From Streptococcus sp. 29892 (GTDB lineage: Bacteria; Bacillota; Bacilli; Lactobacillales; Streptococcaceae): a stretch of 64,000 nt of DNA. The translations under genes were made by a program, and so were the position numbers. Below are positions 29,332-38,983 of this stretch, in pieces (the stretch's first letter is position 1; every line of letters starts with the position of its first letter). The stretch spans positions 1,640,001 to 1,704,000 of the forward strand of contig NZ_CP118734.1 in NCBI RefSeq assembly GCF_032594935.1, written 5' to 3'. The notes beneath the pieces are model-generated. The model ran no database searches. It was given only the letters and a program-made list of their open reading frames with translations, and was not told the DNA's origin.

Positions 29332-31596
29332 TTATTTACTGTGCCAGATGTCTTCGTTGTACTGCTCGATTGTACGGTCAGATGAGAAGAATCCTGCTTT
29401 GGCGATGTTGTGAACAACTTTCTTGTTCCATGAATCTTGATCTTCGTAATCTGCAAAGACTTGCTCTTTAACTTCGATGTACTCTGCTAAGTCAATCAAG
29501 GTCATGAACCAGTCTTTAGAAATCAATTCATGGTGCAAGCGACCAAGACGTTCTTCATTACCAAGTGCTTTCACTTCATCACTAATGATAAAGTCAACCG
29601 CACGTTTGATATTAGCATCACCATTGTAGTAGTCCGCAGATACGTAGCCAGCCTTGTCGTACAAGTCGATAATGGTATCTGAATCCTTACCAAATGTATA
29701 GATATTGTCCATACCAGCCAACTCAGCAATCTCAACGTTGGCACCGTCCATGGTACCAAGTGTCAAGGCACCGTTGAGCATGAATTTCATGTTACCAGTA
29801 CCTGATGCTTCTTTAGAAGCCAATGAGATTTGCTCAGAAATATCTGTTGCAGGGATGAGTTTTTCAGCAACGGTTACATTGTAGTTTTCTACCAAGTGAA
29901 CGTTGAGATACTTGCTGACTTCTGGGTCATTGTTGATCAACTCAGACAAGCAGAGAATCAAGTGAATGATGTCTTGGGCAATCACGTAAGCTGGAGCTGC
30001 CTTACCACCGAAGATAACGGTGATTTTACGTTTTGGCAGGTTGCCGTTCTTGATTTCAAGATACTTGTGGATGACATACAAGGCATTCATTTGTTGGCGT
30101 TTGTACTCGTGGAAACGTTTGATCTGTGTATCGATGATAGAGTTTTCATCCAATTCGATACCCTTGTTATCTTTGAGGTAACGTTTAAGGGCCAATTTGT
30201 TGTTGTGCTTGATTTCTGCCAACTTAGCATGCACTTCCTTGTCATCTGCAAAGGCAAGCAATTTCTCAAGCTTAGTCGCATCTGTCAAGTACTCATCGCC
30301 AATCAATTCCTTGATGTAGTCTGCAAGATCTTGGTTAGCAAATTCCAACCAACGACGGAAGGTGATACCGTTTGTCTTGTTGTTGAATTTCTCTGGGTAA
30401 AGCTCGTAGAAGCCTTTCAACTCAGAGTTTTTCAAGATTTCAGTGTGGAGAGCCGCAACCCCGTTGACAGAGTTTGAGAAGTGGATATCCATGTGAGCCA
30501 TATGCACACGACCAGACTCGTCTATGATGTGAAGGGCAACATCAGCTACTTCCTTAGCTACCAAGGCATCCAATTCCTTGATGATGTCTACCAAGTGAGG
30601 CACCACTTCTTCCAAGAATGACAATGGCCATTTTTCAAGGGCTTCTGCCAAGATAGTGTGGTTGGTGTAGCCGGTCATGTTCTTAACGATTGCCACTGCT
30701 TCTGCAAATTCCAAGCCGTGTTTTTCAGTCAAAAGACGGATCAATTCTGGAATAACAAGTGAAGGGTGAGTATCATTGATTTGAACGTAAGCATAGTCTG
30801 CCAAGTCACGCACATTTGAACCACGCTCAATCGCTTCGTCAATCAAGAGTTGCGCAGCATTTGACACCATGAAATATTGTTGGTAAATACGGAGCAATTC
30901 ACCGTTCTTGTCTGAATCATCTGGGTACAAGAAGAGGGTCAAGTTTTCTTGGATAGCAGTCTTGTCAAATGAAATGCCATTTTCAATCAAGCCATAGTTA
31001 ACAGACTGGATATCAAACAAGTTGAGGTAGTTCTTAGTATCTTTCTTGTAACCAAGGATGTCCAAACGGTCCAATTTAGATGTTAATGTGAAGTTTTTGA
31101 ATGGAACATCGTAGCTGATTGTCGTTGGAATCAACCAAGAATCATTTTCAATCCAGAAGTTTGGCTCTGCATCTTGTTGGTTGTCCTTGAAGACTTGTTT
31201 AAACAGACCACAGTGGTAGTTAAGACCAACACCTTCACCGTTAATGCCAAGAGTTGACATCGAATCTACAAAACATGATGCCAAGCGGCCAAGACCACCG
31301 TTACCAAGTGATGGTTCTGGCTCAACGTCTTCAACCTGTGCCAAGGACTTGCCAGCCACAGCTAATTCTGCCTGAATGTCCTTGTAAACACCTAAGTTGA
31401 TCAAGTTGTTTGACAAGAGTTTACCGATAAGGAACTCTGCTGAGATATAGTAAACCTTGCGTTTACCTGTGTTTTTTGGCATATCTGCCGCTGATAGTTT
31501 AACATAGTTGAGCAACTGAAGATAGATTTCTTCGTTGGTCATATCTGCTAATTTCTTGTTGGCCTTGCTTTCTGCAAAAGTTGTAAAGTTAATCAT
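29332..31596 (-). CDS. glgP: Glycogen/maltodextrin phosphorylase
   Basis: Releases glucose-1-phosphate from the non-reducing ends of alpha-1,4-glucans using PLP. I choose ATG 31596 (754 residues) since GAGG stands 11 bases before it; an ATG three codons upstream at 31605 is only 2 bases from that site. Family signatures: [19 protein letters not shown] near 95-113, and the PLP-lysine segment [27 protein letters not shown] near 560-586. Closest in character to streptococcal MalP, which works with MalQ on maltodextrins, so malP is an equally good name. Overlaps the end of malQ by 8 bases, hence translationally coupled. Confidence 0.94.
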   Translation of the reverse strand: MINFTTFAESKANKKLADMTNEEIYLQLLNYVKLSAADMPKNTGKRKVYYISAEFLIGKLLSNNLINLGVYKDIQAELAVAGKSLAQVEDVEPEPSLGNGGLGRLASCFVDSMSTLGINGEGVGLNYHCGLFKQVFKDNQQDAEPNFWIENDSWLIPTTISYDVPFKNFTLTSKLDRLDILGYKKDTKNYLNLFDIQSVNYGLIENGISFDKTAIQENLTLFLYPDDSDKNGELLRIYQQYFMVSNAAQLLIDEAIERGSNVRDLADYAYVQINDTHPSLVIPELIRLLTEKHGLEFAEAVAIVKNMTGYTNHTILAEALEKWPLSFLEEVVPHLVDIIKELDALVAKEVADVALHIIDESGRVHMAHMDIHFSNSVNGVAALHTEILKNSELKGFYELYPEKFNNKTNGITFRRWLEFANQDLADYIKELIGDEYLTDATKLEKLLAFADDKEVHAKLAEIKHNNKLALKRYLKDNKGIELDENSIIDTQIKRFHEYKRQQMNALYVIHKYLEIKNGNLPKRKITVIFGGKAAPAYVIAQDIIHLILCLSELINNDPEVSKYLNVHLVENYNVTVAEKLIPATDISEQISLASKEASGTGNMKFMLNGALTLGTMDGANVEIAELAGMDNIYTFGKDSDTIIDLYDKAGYVSADYYNGDANIKRAVDFIISDEVKALGNEERLGRLHHELISKDWFMTLIDLAEYIEVKEQVFADYEDQDSWNKKVVHNIAKAGFFSSDRTIEQYNEDIWHSK

Positions 31597-33097
31597 GTTT
31601 TTCATTTCCTCGTTGATATAGTTTGGTCATTTTGATTAGGAAGTCTTTGCGTTCCTGGGTTAAATCTTCTGCTTTCATCCGCCATTCCCAGTTGCCTCCA
31701 ACGGTTGATGGTGTATTCATGCGGCTGTCTTCGCCTAGGTCCAACACATCCTGCATGGTTGCAATGGCTGTATCGCTGACTGTGGCAAACAAGGTACGCA
31801 ACATAGCTTGGGTTACAGGTTCAATTGGTTTGCGGTTGGTGTAGTCGTCCACGAATTCCTGTTGTTCAGGCTCCAGATTGTTATACCATCCATTGACCAC
31901 TTCATTGTCATGGGTACCGGTATAGGCAATCGAGTTTGGCACACAACGGTGTGGGATGTCAATGCTCTGCCCTGTCACATCGAAGAAGCCAAATTCTAGG
32001 ATTTTCATACCTGGATAACCACAGTCTGCCAACAACTTGCGTGCCTTAGCATCGATATTCCCAAGATCTTCCGCAATAATTGGCAGGTCACCAAGGGTTT
32101 CTTTGACCGCCTTGAAGAGATTGTAGCCTGGACCCGGCTCCCAAGTGCCGACTTTGGCTACCTCGGCATCTCCTGCTACCTGCCAGTAGTCTGAGAAGCC
32201 TTTGAAGTGGTCAATCCGCAAGACATCATAGAGCTTGAAGCTCTCGTGAATACGGTAAATCCACCAGTTGTAACCTGTCTTCTCATGCTGCTCCCAGTCA
32301 TAGAGCGGGTTACCCCACAATTGACCATCAGCCGAAAAGTTATCCGCTGGCACGCCTGCCACATAAAGTGGCTTGCGTTCGCTATCAAGCTTGAAGAGCT
32401 GTGGCTTGGTCCAAACTTCCACACTATCTGCCGATACGTAAATGGGCATATCTCCAATAATCTTGATGTGGTTCTTGTTGGCGTAGTCCTTCAACTGCTT
32501 CCACTGGCTAAAGAAGAAATATTGCGTCACTTTAAAGTAATCAATTTGGTCTGCCAATTCCAAGCGGTATTTTTCAAGGGCTTCTTCATTTCGAGCAACC
32601 ACTTTCTTGTCATCCCATTCTTGTAGGGCCTTGTTACCAAAATGTTCTTTAATGGCCATGAACTCTGCATAATCGTTTAGCCATGATGAATTAGCTTTTT
32701 CAAACTCTTGAAAGGCGGCCTTACGCTTGTCATCAGTCAAGAAGTTTTGAACTGCTCTTTCCAAGATTGGTCGACGCGCTTCATAAATCAAGGCATAATC
32801 CACTTTTTCTGGATTGTCCCCAAAGTTCACATCTTGGTAATCAAAGTTGGCCAATAAATCTTCGTCTGCCAATAAATCAAAATCAATTAGGTGGGTATTT
32901 CCAGCAATAGCTGAAAATGATTGGTAGGGAGAATCCCCATAACTGGTCGTTGTGAGAGGAAGAAGCTGCCAGTAGGTCTGCTTGGTTTCAACCAAGAAAT
33001 CCACAAAATCATAGGCAGGCTTTCCAAAAGTACCGATACCAAACTTACCTGGAAGTGAGGTAATATGCATCAAAATTCCACTGGTACGATTCGCCAT
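31589..33097 (-). CDS. malQ: 4-alpha-glucanotransferase (amylomaltase)
   Basis: Transfers alpha-1,4-glucan segments between maltodextrins, lengthening chains so that the phosphorylase can act and freeing glucose. 502 residues, GH77 family: [20 protein letters not shown] start, [17 protein letters not shown] (catalytic Asp nucleophile region), PIIAEDLG (acid/base Glu) and YTGTHDNEV. First gene of malQ-glgP; promoter region has a perfect cre-like palindrome. Confidence 0.96.
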   Translation of the reverse strand: MANRTSGILMHITSLPGKFGIGTFGKPAYDFVDFLVETKQTYWQLLPLTTTSYGDSPYQSFSAIAGNTHLIDFDLLADEDLLANFDYQDVNFGDNPEKVDYALIYEARRPILERAVQNFLTDDKRKAAFQEFEKANSSWLNDYAEFMAIKEHFGNKALQEWDDKKVVARNEEALEKYRLELADQIDYFKVTQYFFFSQWKQLKDYANKNHIKIIGDMPIYVSADSVEVWTKPQLFKLDSERKPLYVAGVPADNFSADGQLWGNPLYDWEQHEKTGYNWWIYRIHESFKLYDVLRIDHFKGFSDYWQVAGDAEVAKVGTWEPGPGYNLFKAVKETLGDLPIIAEDLGNIDAKARKLLADCGYPGMKILEFGFFDVTGQSIDIPHRCVPNSIAYTGTHDNEVVNGWYNNLEPEQQEFVDDYTNRKPIEPVTQAMLRTLFATVSDTAIATMQDVLDLGEDSRMNTPSTVGGNWEWRMKAEDLTQERKDFLIKMTKLYQRGNEKHD

Positions 33098-33129
33098 AAA
33101 AACGTTTTCCTTTCTTCAAGTACAATGAT

Positions 33130-33158
33130 AGTTTAACGCAAACGTTTGCATTTGTCAA
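33130..33158 (-). promoter_or_regulatory. malQ-glgP promoter with cre/MalR-type operator
   Basis: Minus-strand TTGACA (33153-33158), 17 bases, TAAACT (33130-33135, 4 of 6). The spacer contains the perfect 12-base palindrome GCAAACGTTTGC (33138-33149), matching LacI-family CcpA or MalR sites and blocking the promoter if occupied. Confidence 0.75.
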
Positions 33159-33299
33159 GGAATTATACAAGATTTTTAAAAACTTTTCCGTAAAACTGCT
33201 CGAAAGCTGTCAATATGGGATTTATAGGGTGCTTGTAAGCGAGAATAAAAAAGAAAATCCGAGAATTTCTTCCCAGACTTTCTACATTATCTTATAATT

Positions 33300-35399
33300 T
33301 TATGAAAAGGTTTGCTCTTCAATTTTGATTTCATTGTCAGCCACATCCGCGAGTAAGTTGGTCACATTTGTATGGTCCAAATAGAAGTCTGTCACCTTAT
33401 CACGAATTTGGCTTTCGATGACCCGACGGAGTGGGCGAGCCCCCATTGCCTTGTCATAGCCGGCTTCCATCAAGAATTCTTTGGCAGCTTCCGTCACTTC
33501 AAGGGTAATCCCTTTTTTAGCTAGGGTTTGATTAACCTGTGCTAACATCAAGTCAACAATTGCTTTTAGATTTTCCTTGTCCAGATGTTTAAATTCTATA
33601 ACTGCGTTGAAACGGTTGAGGAATTCCGGACGGAAGAATGGAGCAATGCGGTCCATGATATCTAGCTCTTCCTCACCTTCTGCCATTCCATAACCAAAAC
33701 CTGCATTTGATGTAGCGATGATAATGGTATTTTTAAAGTTAACTTGGTTGCCCTGTCCATCAGTCAAATGCCCGTCATCCAGCACTTGCAAGAGAAGTGT
33801 AATCACTTGTCGATCTGCTTTTTCAATCTCATCCAAGAGGACAATGGAGTACGGATTGCGGCGGACACGCTCTGTAAGAGTATGGGAATTGTCATCGTAG
33901 CCCACATAACCCGCTGTGGTCCCGATTAATTTGGAAACGGCTGTCCGATCACTGTATTCAGACATATCCAGGCGGATAATGGCATCCTTGTTACCAAACA
34001 AGTCTAGCGCTAACTGTTTTGCCAACTCTGTCTTACCGACACCTGTCGGACCGACAAATAGGAAGGAACCAATCGGACGGTTGCCGTCATCAAAACCTGC
34101 ACGATTCCGACGAATGGCACGAGATACAGCTTCCACCGCATCGTCTTGACCGATAACCTTGGCTGACAGGCGATTTTTCAATTCCTTGAGCCGTTCAATG
34201 TCAGAGGCTCCCATTTGAGAGACTGGAATTCCTGTCATACGCTCAACTGACTGAGCCACATCATTGACGGTCGCTACTACTTTCTGTTGCTCTGTATGAG
34301 TATCAATCTGTTTTTGTAGCTTATCAATACGGACTTTTTCATTCAAGGCTTTTTCATAATCCTCTTTTTCAGCTGCTTCCAACTGCAACTGTTTTGCCTC
34401 AGCCATTTCTGCTTCCAAGGTCTGAATATCTGTCACAGGATGTTGTGCAGCCAAGTGAGCAGCGGTCACATCAATCAGGTCAATAGCCTTATCAGGCAAG
34501 CTACGTTGCGGAATATATTGGACGGAATAATCAACTGCAGCTCTCAAAACCTCATCTGGCAATTCAATATTGTGGTGGGCTTCATAAAGCGGCTTAATCC
34601 CTTTCAAAATCTGGTAGGTGTCTTCTGCGGACGGAGCATTAACCTTGACTTCATTGAAACGACGAGCCAGAGCGGCGTTCTTGTGAATGGTATTGCGGTA
34701 TTCGTCCTGCGTAGTGGCACCGATAACCGTCAATTCCCCACGGGATAAAGCTGGTTTGAGAATATCCGCTAAACCCTTGGAACCGGAGTCTCCACCAGTA
34801 CTACCAGCTCCCAAAATCTGATGAATTTCATCAAAGAAGAGAATGATATTGCCAGCTTTTTTAACTTCATCCACAAGATTCTGCACATTTTCCTCAAAAG
34901 CCCCACGATACTGAGTCCCAGCTTCCAAGCCTGAAATGTCGATGGAGATGATTTCCTTGTTCTTAATGGCTGCTGGCACATCACCATTGACAATGGCTTG
35001 AGCCAAGCCTTCTACTACCGCAGTTTTCCCAACACCTGCATCACCGACCAAAACTGGATTGTTCTTGGTACGGCGCGCCAAAATTTCTGCTGTTTCTTGG
35101 ATTTCCTTGTTGCGTCCAATGACTGGATCCAACTTCCCTTCACGCGCATCTTGGGTCAAATTGCAACCTAGTTTTGCAAGAATTCCGTCTGACTTTATCT
35201 GACCTTTAGTCTGTGCTTGAGCCACTTCTTCTGTCTGTGGCAGACGACCAGTCTGACGGTACATAGCGAATTCTTCTGGTGTCACTTCACGCCCATTGAT
35301 AGAATAACGGCGACGCTCTGTGCTGTAACCTCCCATATTGCCCATGAGTTGATTGAAAATATCGTCCATATTGTTAAAATTATTGAAATTGTTGTTCAT
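33300..35399 (-). CDS. clpL: ATP-dependent chaperone/unfoldase ClpL
   Basis: HSP100-family chaperone without a ClpP-binding role, induced by heat and linked to thermotolerance and wall stress in streptococci. 699 residues: Asn/Phe-rich N-terminus ([13 protein letters not shown]), AAA1 with Walker A GDAGVGKT (119-126) and Walker B ILFFDEIH, a middle coiled coil (about 330-375) and AAA2 with GPTGVGKT near 440 and [10 protein letters not shown]. No N-terminal Clp-N repeat, as expected for ClpL. The 500-base upstream region carries five CtsR-type operators, so CtsR heat-shock control is very likely. Confidence 0.96.
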   Translation of the reverse strand: MNNNFNNFNNMDDIFNQLMGNMGGYSTERRRYSINGREVTPEEFAMYRQTGRLPQTEEVAQAQTKGQIKSDGILAKLGCNLTQDAREGKLDPVIGRNKEIQETAEILARRTKNNPVLVGDAGVGKTAVVEGLAQAIVNGDVPAAIKNKEIISIDISGLEAGTQYRGAFEENVQNLVDEVKKAGNIILFFDEIHQILGAGSTGGDSGSKGLADILKPALSRGELTVIGATTQDEYRNTIHKNAALARRFNEVKVNAPSAEDTYQILKGIKPLYEAHHNIELPDEVLRAAVDYSVQYIPQRSLPDKAIDLIDVTAAHLAAQHPVTDIQTLEAEMAEAKQLQLEAAEKEDYEKALNEKVRIDKLQKQIDTHTEQQKVVATVNDVAQSVERMTGIPVSQMGASDIERLKELKNRLSAKVIGQDDAVEAVSRAIRRNRAGFDDGNRPIGSFLFVGPTGVGKTELAKQLALDLFGNKDAIIRLDMSEYSDRTAVSKLIGTTAGYVGYDDNSHTLTERVRRNPYSIVLLDEIEKADRQVITLLLQVLDDGHLTDGQGNQVNFKNTIIIATSNAGFGYGMAEGEEELDIMDRIAPFFRPEFLNRFNAVIEFKHLDKENLKAIVDLMLAQVNQTLAKKGITLEVTEAAKEFLMEAGYDKAMGARPLRRVIESQIRDKVTDFYLDHTNVTNLLADVADNEIKIEEQTFS

Positions 35400-35428
35400 C
35401 GTTTTTACCTCATTTATAATTTTATTTT

Positions 35429-35445
35429 TTTGACTTTTACTGACC
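35429..35445 (-). promoter_or_regulatory. CtsR operator 1 (clpL-proximal)
   Basis: Minus strand GGTCAGTAAAAGTCAAA, matching RGTCAAA-NAN-RGTCAAA apart from two bases in the first half; 30 bases before the clpL ATG. Confidence 0.75.
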
Positions 35446-35466
35446 TTTGTTTTAAAAAAATTGATT

Positions 35467-35566
35467 TAGTCTTTTAGTTTGCTTTTAGTACTAGGCAACG
35501 AGCTGAAGGCAGTACTGAAGTACGGCAAAGCGAGTTAACGCAGTAATAAAAGATAAACTAAATGAC
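35467..35566. repeat. TAGTC-ended repeat element in the clpL leader
   Basis: Ends GTCTTTTAGTTT and AAACTAAATGAC are inverted copies (11 of 12), continued by partly paired TTTTA/TAAAA blocks. Interior GAAGTACGGCAAAGCGA resembles the BOX-A-like GTAYGGCAARGCGA of the element at 35780. It lies between CtsR sites 1 and 2. Confidence 0.6.
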
Positions 35567-35611
35567 GCTAATAGGGTATAATCCTGTCTTTCATCCTAAC
35601 CTCCTCAGAAG

Positions 35612-35628
35612 TTTGTCTTTTACTGACC
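35612..35628 (-). promoter_or_regulatory. CtsR-like site 2 (weaker)
   Basis: Minus strand GGTCAGTAAAAGACAAA: one more mismatch than site 1. Confidence 0.5.
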
Positions 35629-35660
35629 AATAGGTTCAAGAGTAAGTCAAACCGTTCTCG

Positions 35661-35677
35661 TTTGACCTAAACTGACC
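35661..35677 (-). promoter_or_regulatory. CtsR-like site 3
   Basis: Minus strand GGTCAGTTTAGGTCAAA; second half is a perfect GGTCAAA. Confidence 0.65.
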
Positions 35678-35690
35678 TTTTGTTCAAAGA

Positions 35691-35717
35691 ATTCGTAAGG
35701 TCCTTTACCTTACGAAT
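35691..35717. other. Perfect hairpin among the CtsR sites
   Basis: ATTCGTAAGG and CCTTACGAAT pair perfectly over 7 bases. No T-run, so not an ordinary terminator; could be another protein-binding site. Confidence 0.5.
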
Positions 35718-35733
35718 CTTATTCTACACCATT

Positions 35734-35750
35734 GGTCAGTAAAAGTCAAT
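35734..35750 (+). promoter_or_regulatory. CtsR-like site 4
   Basis: Plus strand GGTCAGTAAAAGTCAAT, opposite orientation to sites 1-3. Confidence 0.6.
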
Positions 35751-35757
35751 AATTTTG

Positions 35758-35774
35758 TTTGACCTTTTTTGACT
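35758..35774 (-). promoter_or_regulatory. CtsR operator 5 (best match)
   Basis: Minus strand AGTCAAAAAAGGTCAAA fits RGTCAAA-NAN-RGTCAAA at every position. Over 350 bases from the clpL ATG and immediately left of a repeat element. Confidence 0.7.
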
Positions 35775-35779
35775 TTTTA

Positions 35780-35881
35780 TAGTCGAATGAATTAGCTTTC
35801 AGACAAGGAACTGAGGCGCAGGCTATACTAAAGTATGGCAAGGCGAAAGTGACGATGTATCAAAGTTAATTCAAATGACTA
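35780..35881. repeat. TAGTC-ended repeat element between clpL leader and def
   Basis: Imperfect terminal inverted repeats: TAGTCGAATGAATTAGCTT at the left and AAGTTAATTCAAATGACTA at the right (15 of 19). Interior has TTCAGACAAGGAACTGAGG and GTATGGCAAGGCGAAAGTGACG. A shortened sister copy lies at 15413-15482. No coding capacity. Confidence 0.75.
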
Positions 35882-35882
35882 A

Positions 35883-35907
35883 AAAAAATCTACCTGACGG
35901 TAGATTT
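35883..35907 (-). terminator. Terminator of the deformylase gene
   Basis: AAATCTACC tgac GGTAGATTT perfect stem; minus-strand tail of eight T. Confidence 0.9.
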
Positions 35908-35915
35908 GGTAGCTA

Positions 35916-36326
35916 CTAGATGATAATCCCTTCCAAATGATCCAGTTCATGCTGAACAATCTGGGCTTGGAAGTCTGTCAGCTTTAGGCTGTTCTTTTTC
36001 CATGAAGCATCAAAAAACTCCACTTCAATCTCCTGATAGCGTGTCGTCGGGCGAGTACCTTCGAGCGACAGGCAGCCCTCTTCTGTCTGATAGGGCTTGG
36101 CCTTGCTGATGAGGACGGGATTGTACATGACCAGGTTGGTGAAGCCCATGTTGACGATGATAATCCGCTTTTTGACGCCAATCATGTTGGCCGCCATACC
36201 CACACAGGCGTGTGCGTTGGCTGTCAGGGTGTCCTGCAAATCTTGACCGACCTGCACATCTAGCTGAGTCGCAGGCTCAGACTTCTGCTGCAGGAAGAAA
36301 ATATCTTTCATAATAGGTTGAATCAT
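35916..36326 (-). CDS. Peptide deformylase-like protein (short, atypical motif 1)
   Basis: Deformylases remove the formyl group from nascent proteins. The 136-residue protein has EEGCLSLEG (Cys85 metal ligand) and QHELDHLEG (His126, Glu127, His130), but motif 1 is GMAANMIG: the usual catalytic Gln of G-x-G-x-A-A-x-Q is Met48. A short second deformylase with the same ANMIG motif occurs in other streptococci, so this is a subfamily feature rather than a fresh mutation. It may have low or different activity; the main deformylase must be elsewhere. Confidence 0.85.
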   Translation of the reverse strand: MIQPIMKDIFFLQQKSEPATQLDVQVGQDLQDTLTANAHACVGMAANMIGVKKRIIIVNMGFTNLVMYNPVLISKAKPYQTEEGCLSLEGTRPTTRYQEIEVEFFDASWKKNSLKLTDFQAQIVQHELDHLEGIII

Positions 36327-36364
36327 GGGGTGTCTCCTTATTTTCTAGCTTCATCTAGTATACC

Positions 36365-36392
36365 AAAAAAGCCTAGTTCTCACTAGACTTCT
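36365..36392 (-). terminator. Terminator of the MerR-family gene
   Basis: Minus strand CTAGT gaga ACTAG core, extended by AAG/CTT with one mismatch, then TTTTTT. Confidence 0.7.
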
Positions 36393-36397
36393 TTCGT

Positions 36398-37126
36398 TTA
36401 TTCTTTGCAATAAACTGCTATTGCCTGACTAACAAAACTGGCTGTTCCTAGTCCACCTGCTCGGTCGATATTGACTGTAAATCGTTCATCGTCAACATAC
36501 ATAAGACCTAGATTTTGTAAGATTTCCTTGGTGCAGGTGTAGAAATTTTCCGTGATATAGGCCTGCAAGTTGGCTACCTGAGCCTGCACATCTGGATGAT
36601 CGGATTCCAAGCTCTGCATTTTTCCAAAAAACTCAAAAATAGCCTGCATCTCTTGGGCAAACACCCGGTCCTTACTGGCATCGTATTTCTCTTCAAATTC
36701 CGCAAAGGCTGAGGTATTCCCCCAACGTTTCTTTGCCTCCGCCTTGTAGGCTTCTAGTTGACTGCTGTCAAATGCGTGAAAATCCATGACTTCTCCTCCT
36801 TTTTCTATGAGCAATCTGGCGTGATTGATGATGCGATCCAGCCGTTCCCTTTTGAGCTCTAAAAGGGTGATATGATCCCGCAAGACCTGCTGACGATTGA
36901 CTTCTGTCACATCCAGAAGCTGCTGAATGTCTTTGAGAGGAAAATCCAACTCACGAAACAATAGAATTTCTTGCAGACGAGCCAAATTTTCTTGATTATA
37001 GTAGCGATAACCATTTTCAGCCACAAATGCTGGTTTGAGCAAACCAATCTGGTCATAGTGGTGCAAGGTCCTCACCGTCAATCCTGTCAACTGACTGATC
37101 TGCTTAACTGTCCAATTTTCGTTCAT
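36398..37126 (-). CDS. MerR-family regulator with TipAS-type drug-binding domain
   Basis: 242 residues: MerR winged helix (about 1-75; TVKQISQLTGLTVRTLHHYDQIGLLKP...GYRYYN), a dimerising coiled coil (about 78-115) and a C-terminal TipAS-like helical domain (about 125-240; AKKRWGNTSAFAEFEEKY, FYTCTKEILQNLGLMYVDDERFTVNID). TipAL proteins bind thiopeptide or other bulky drugs and activate transcription. The protein likely controls its own promoter, which has the long 19-base spacer expected for MerR regulators. No efflux gene is adjacent, so targets are unknown. Confidence 0.9.
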   Translation of the reverse strand: MNENWTVKQISQLTGLTVRTLHHYDQIGLLKPAFVAENGYRYYNQENLARLQEILLFRELDFPLKDIQQLLDVTEVNRQQVLRDHITLLELKRERLDRIINHARLLIEKGGEVMDFHAFDSSQLEAYKAEAKKRWGNTSAFAEFEEKYDASKDRVFAQEMQAIFEFFGKMQSLESDHPDVQAQVANLQAYITENFYTCTKEILQNLGLMYVDDERFTVNIDRAGGLGTASFVSQAIAVYCKE

Positions 37127-37147
37127 AGAAATCTCCTCTCTACCACC

Positions 37148-37178
37148 AGTATAAGCGATAACGTAGGGTGAGGGTCAA
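37148..37178 (-). promoter_or_regulatory. MerR-type promoter with 19-base spacer
   Basis: Minus-strand TTGACC (37173-37178) and TATACT (37148-37153) are 19 bases apart, too long for plain sigma-A use but typical of promoters remodelled by MerR proteins. It reads into the regulator gene itself. Confidence 0.75.
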
Positions 37179-37194
37179 GGGAAAAATGAATTTT

Positions 37195-37893
37195 TTATCC
37201 CTTCTTTGTAATTTCATTCATATAGCCAGCCGTAATAATCCCCGCAGGTAGAGCAACAATCGCAATTCCAATTATTGAAGACAACATTGTAATGATTTTT
37301 CCTAGCATTGTTGTTGCAAATATATCACCATAACCAACAGTAGTTAATGATATTGTCGCCCAATAAATTGCATCAAAAAATGTTTCAAAAGTATCAGGCT
37401 CAACCGAAAAAATCAATAAAGCAGTAAAGAAAATATAACCAACAGCCAGGCTTGCTACTAGCAATAATGACTCTTTTTGATTTTGCAAAACATTCGTCAA
37501 AATCTGAATGTTTTTTGAATAGCGGATAACTTTGAAAACTCGAAGTACTCGCCCCATCCGTACAATTTTCAATAATCGAAGACTGTTATTAAAGTATAAA
37601 AAAGTCGGTAAAATGGACAATAAGTCCACTATGGCTAATAAGCTAAATGGGTAGAACAGAAATGATAGTTTTCCTTTTTGCAATTTGAAATCAGCTGTTA
37701 GTATTCTAAAAAGATAATCCAAGCAAAAAATAGCAGTCGAAATATAATCCACTAACAAATGAAAAGAATTCGTATGCTTAGACATCAAAGGAATGAAACT
37801 AACCACTATTGCAAATAACATTATTAAATTATAGCAACGTGACAATAAACTATCGTTATCATTTTCTAGAATACAAAATAATTTTTCCCTCAT
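37195..37893 (-). CDS. Voltage-gated-type potassium channel (six helices)
   Basis: 232-residue membrane protein with the Kv layout: S1 about 20-37, S2 about 48-66, S3 about 80-100, an Arg/Lys-bearing S4 (106-127; RLLKIVRMGRVLRVFKVIRYSK in two pieces), S5 about 142-163, pore helix and selectivity filter TVGYGD (185-190), S6 about 198-222. Short cytosolic ends and no RCK/TrkA domain. It is AT-richer than its neighbours, which could mean later acquisition. It starts 2 bases before the tmcAL stop region and so may be read from the ribosome-assembly operon. Predicted to conduct K+; voltage gating is inferred from S4. Confidence 0.88.
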   Translation of the reverse strand: MREKLFCILENDNDSLLSRCYNLIMLFAIVVSFIPLMSKHTNSFHLLVDYISTAIFCLDYLFRILTADFKLQKGKLSFLFYPFSLLAIVDLLSILPTFLYFNNSLRLLKIVRMGRVLRVFKVIRYSKNIQILTNVLQNQKESLLLVASLAVGYIFFTALLIFSVEPDTFETFFDAIYWATISLTTVGYGDIFATTMLGKIITMLSSIIGIAIVALPAGIITAGYMNEITKKG

Positions 37894-37894
37894 C

Positions 37895-38983
37895 TCACTC
37901 CACCCTTACCGGCACGCGCCCGTAGGTCTGCTCTGCCATTTCGTCAGCGCCCAATTGATAGACCACATCCGCCTGCTGGGTCAGACTGTCCCAGGGCTCT
38001 TTGCCGATCCGCGTCATCAGGTCCACCCGCTCCTTGACAATCTTTAGATAGGCCTGGCCTCGAGTTGAAAAGCCCAATACATGAACTGCTTCTGGCAAGG
38101 GAGTTTCCACCGCATTAACCAAGATGTAGGTCAGCACCCGCCGCACCCGCGCCTTGGTGTAGCGCTTGGTCGCAACGGCATCCACTAACTCCTCCACGGT
38201 CGCTACGCTCCCAATGGCAGAGCGGATACGACTGGCTAGTTCTTCGTTGACCTGAAAGACCTGACTGAGATCTGGGTGGGTCGCAATCTGGTAGCGGAGC
38301 AGAGGAAAATAGTTTCTCCAGCTTACCTTGGTCGCCTCTTCAAAGAGACTGGCAGACGGTAAAAAGTCACGCACCAAGTCCAGCTGGTCAGCACTCTTGC
38401 GGATAGCTGTCGCCGAGGCGTAGGACGTTTCCACCTCTTCCGAATGAAAACCAGCCCCCTGCCGTTGAACAGGGCTGAGCTGAATGCCAGTTCCAGCCAC
38501 CGCCTTAGCATAAGCCAGAGCCAGAATATGATTTGGCGTGTCACCTGTGAAGGTTAGACCCGCAAACTCCTGCCACATAGCCTGGGTCTTCTGTGGATAA
38601 GAGAGATTGTCTGGCAAGTTTTTCACAAATTTTTCCATCTCTTCCGACTTATCCACATAAATGTCTGCAATTTTCTGGTAATCCAGCATTTCTTCCGTAC
38701 CGAAAACCAGTTTTTCCACACCTAGTTTGTGTAAAATGCTGATGGCTCCCTTTGCGAAATGGTCAGCCGACTGGACAGACACCAAAAAGGGCATCTCGAC
38801 AACAAGATCTGCCCCGTGTTCCAAAGCCATCTGAGCCCGTGTCCACTTATCCACAATAGCTGGCTCACCCCGTTGCATGAAATTACCAGACATGACCACG
38901 ATTTTCAACCCCTCAACCTGCTCCAGCAGGTATTTATGACCTGTATGGAAGGGATTGTATTCTGCTACGATGCCTGAAATCAT
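37895..38983 (-). CDS. tmcAL: tRNA(Met) cytidine acetate ligase TmcAL (YlbM)
   Basis: Forms N4-acetylcytidine at the wobble base of elongator tRNA-Met from acetate and ATP. 362 residues from ATG 38983, with the nucleotidyltransferase signature [17 protein letters not shown] (HxGH) at the N-terminus, [37 protein letters not shown] split over two conserved blocks, and [23 protein letters not shown] middle ([18 protein letters not shown]). The upstream frame to 39007 lies inside the methyltransferase gene. ATGA overlap with that gene shows coupling. Confidence 0.92.
   Translation of the reverse strand: MISGIVAEYNPFHTGHKYLLEQVEGLKIVVMSGNFMQRGEPAIVDKWTRAQMALEHGADLVVEMPFLVSVQSADHFAKGAISILHKLGVEKLVFGTEEMLDYQKIADIYVDKSEEMEKFVKNLPDNLSYPQKTQAMWQEFAGLTFTGDTPNHILALAYAKAVAGTGIQLSPVQRQGAGFHSEEVETSYASATAIRKSADQLDLVRDFLPSASLFEEATKVSWRNYFPLLRYQIATHPDLSQVFQVNEELASRIRSAIGSVATVEELVDAVATKRYTKARVRRVLTYILVNAVETPLPEAVHVLGFSTRGQAYLKIVKERVDLMTRIGKEPWDSLTQQADVVYQLGADEMAEQTYGRVPVRVE

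Noticed and set aside
29830..30477. 215-codon plus-strand frame
   Set aside because: Exact antisense of the phosphorylase gene, no ribosome site, Val/Phe-rich composition typical of antisense shadow.
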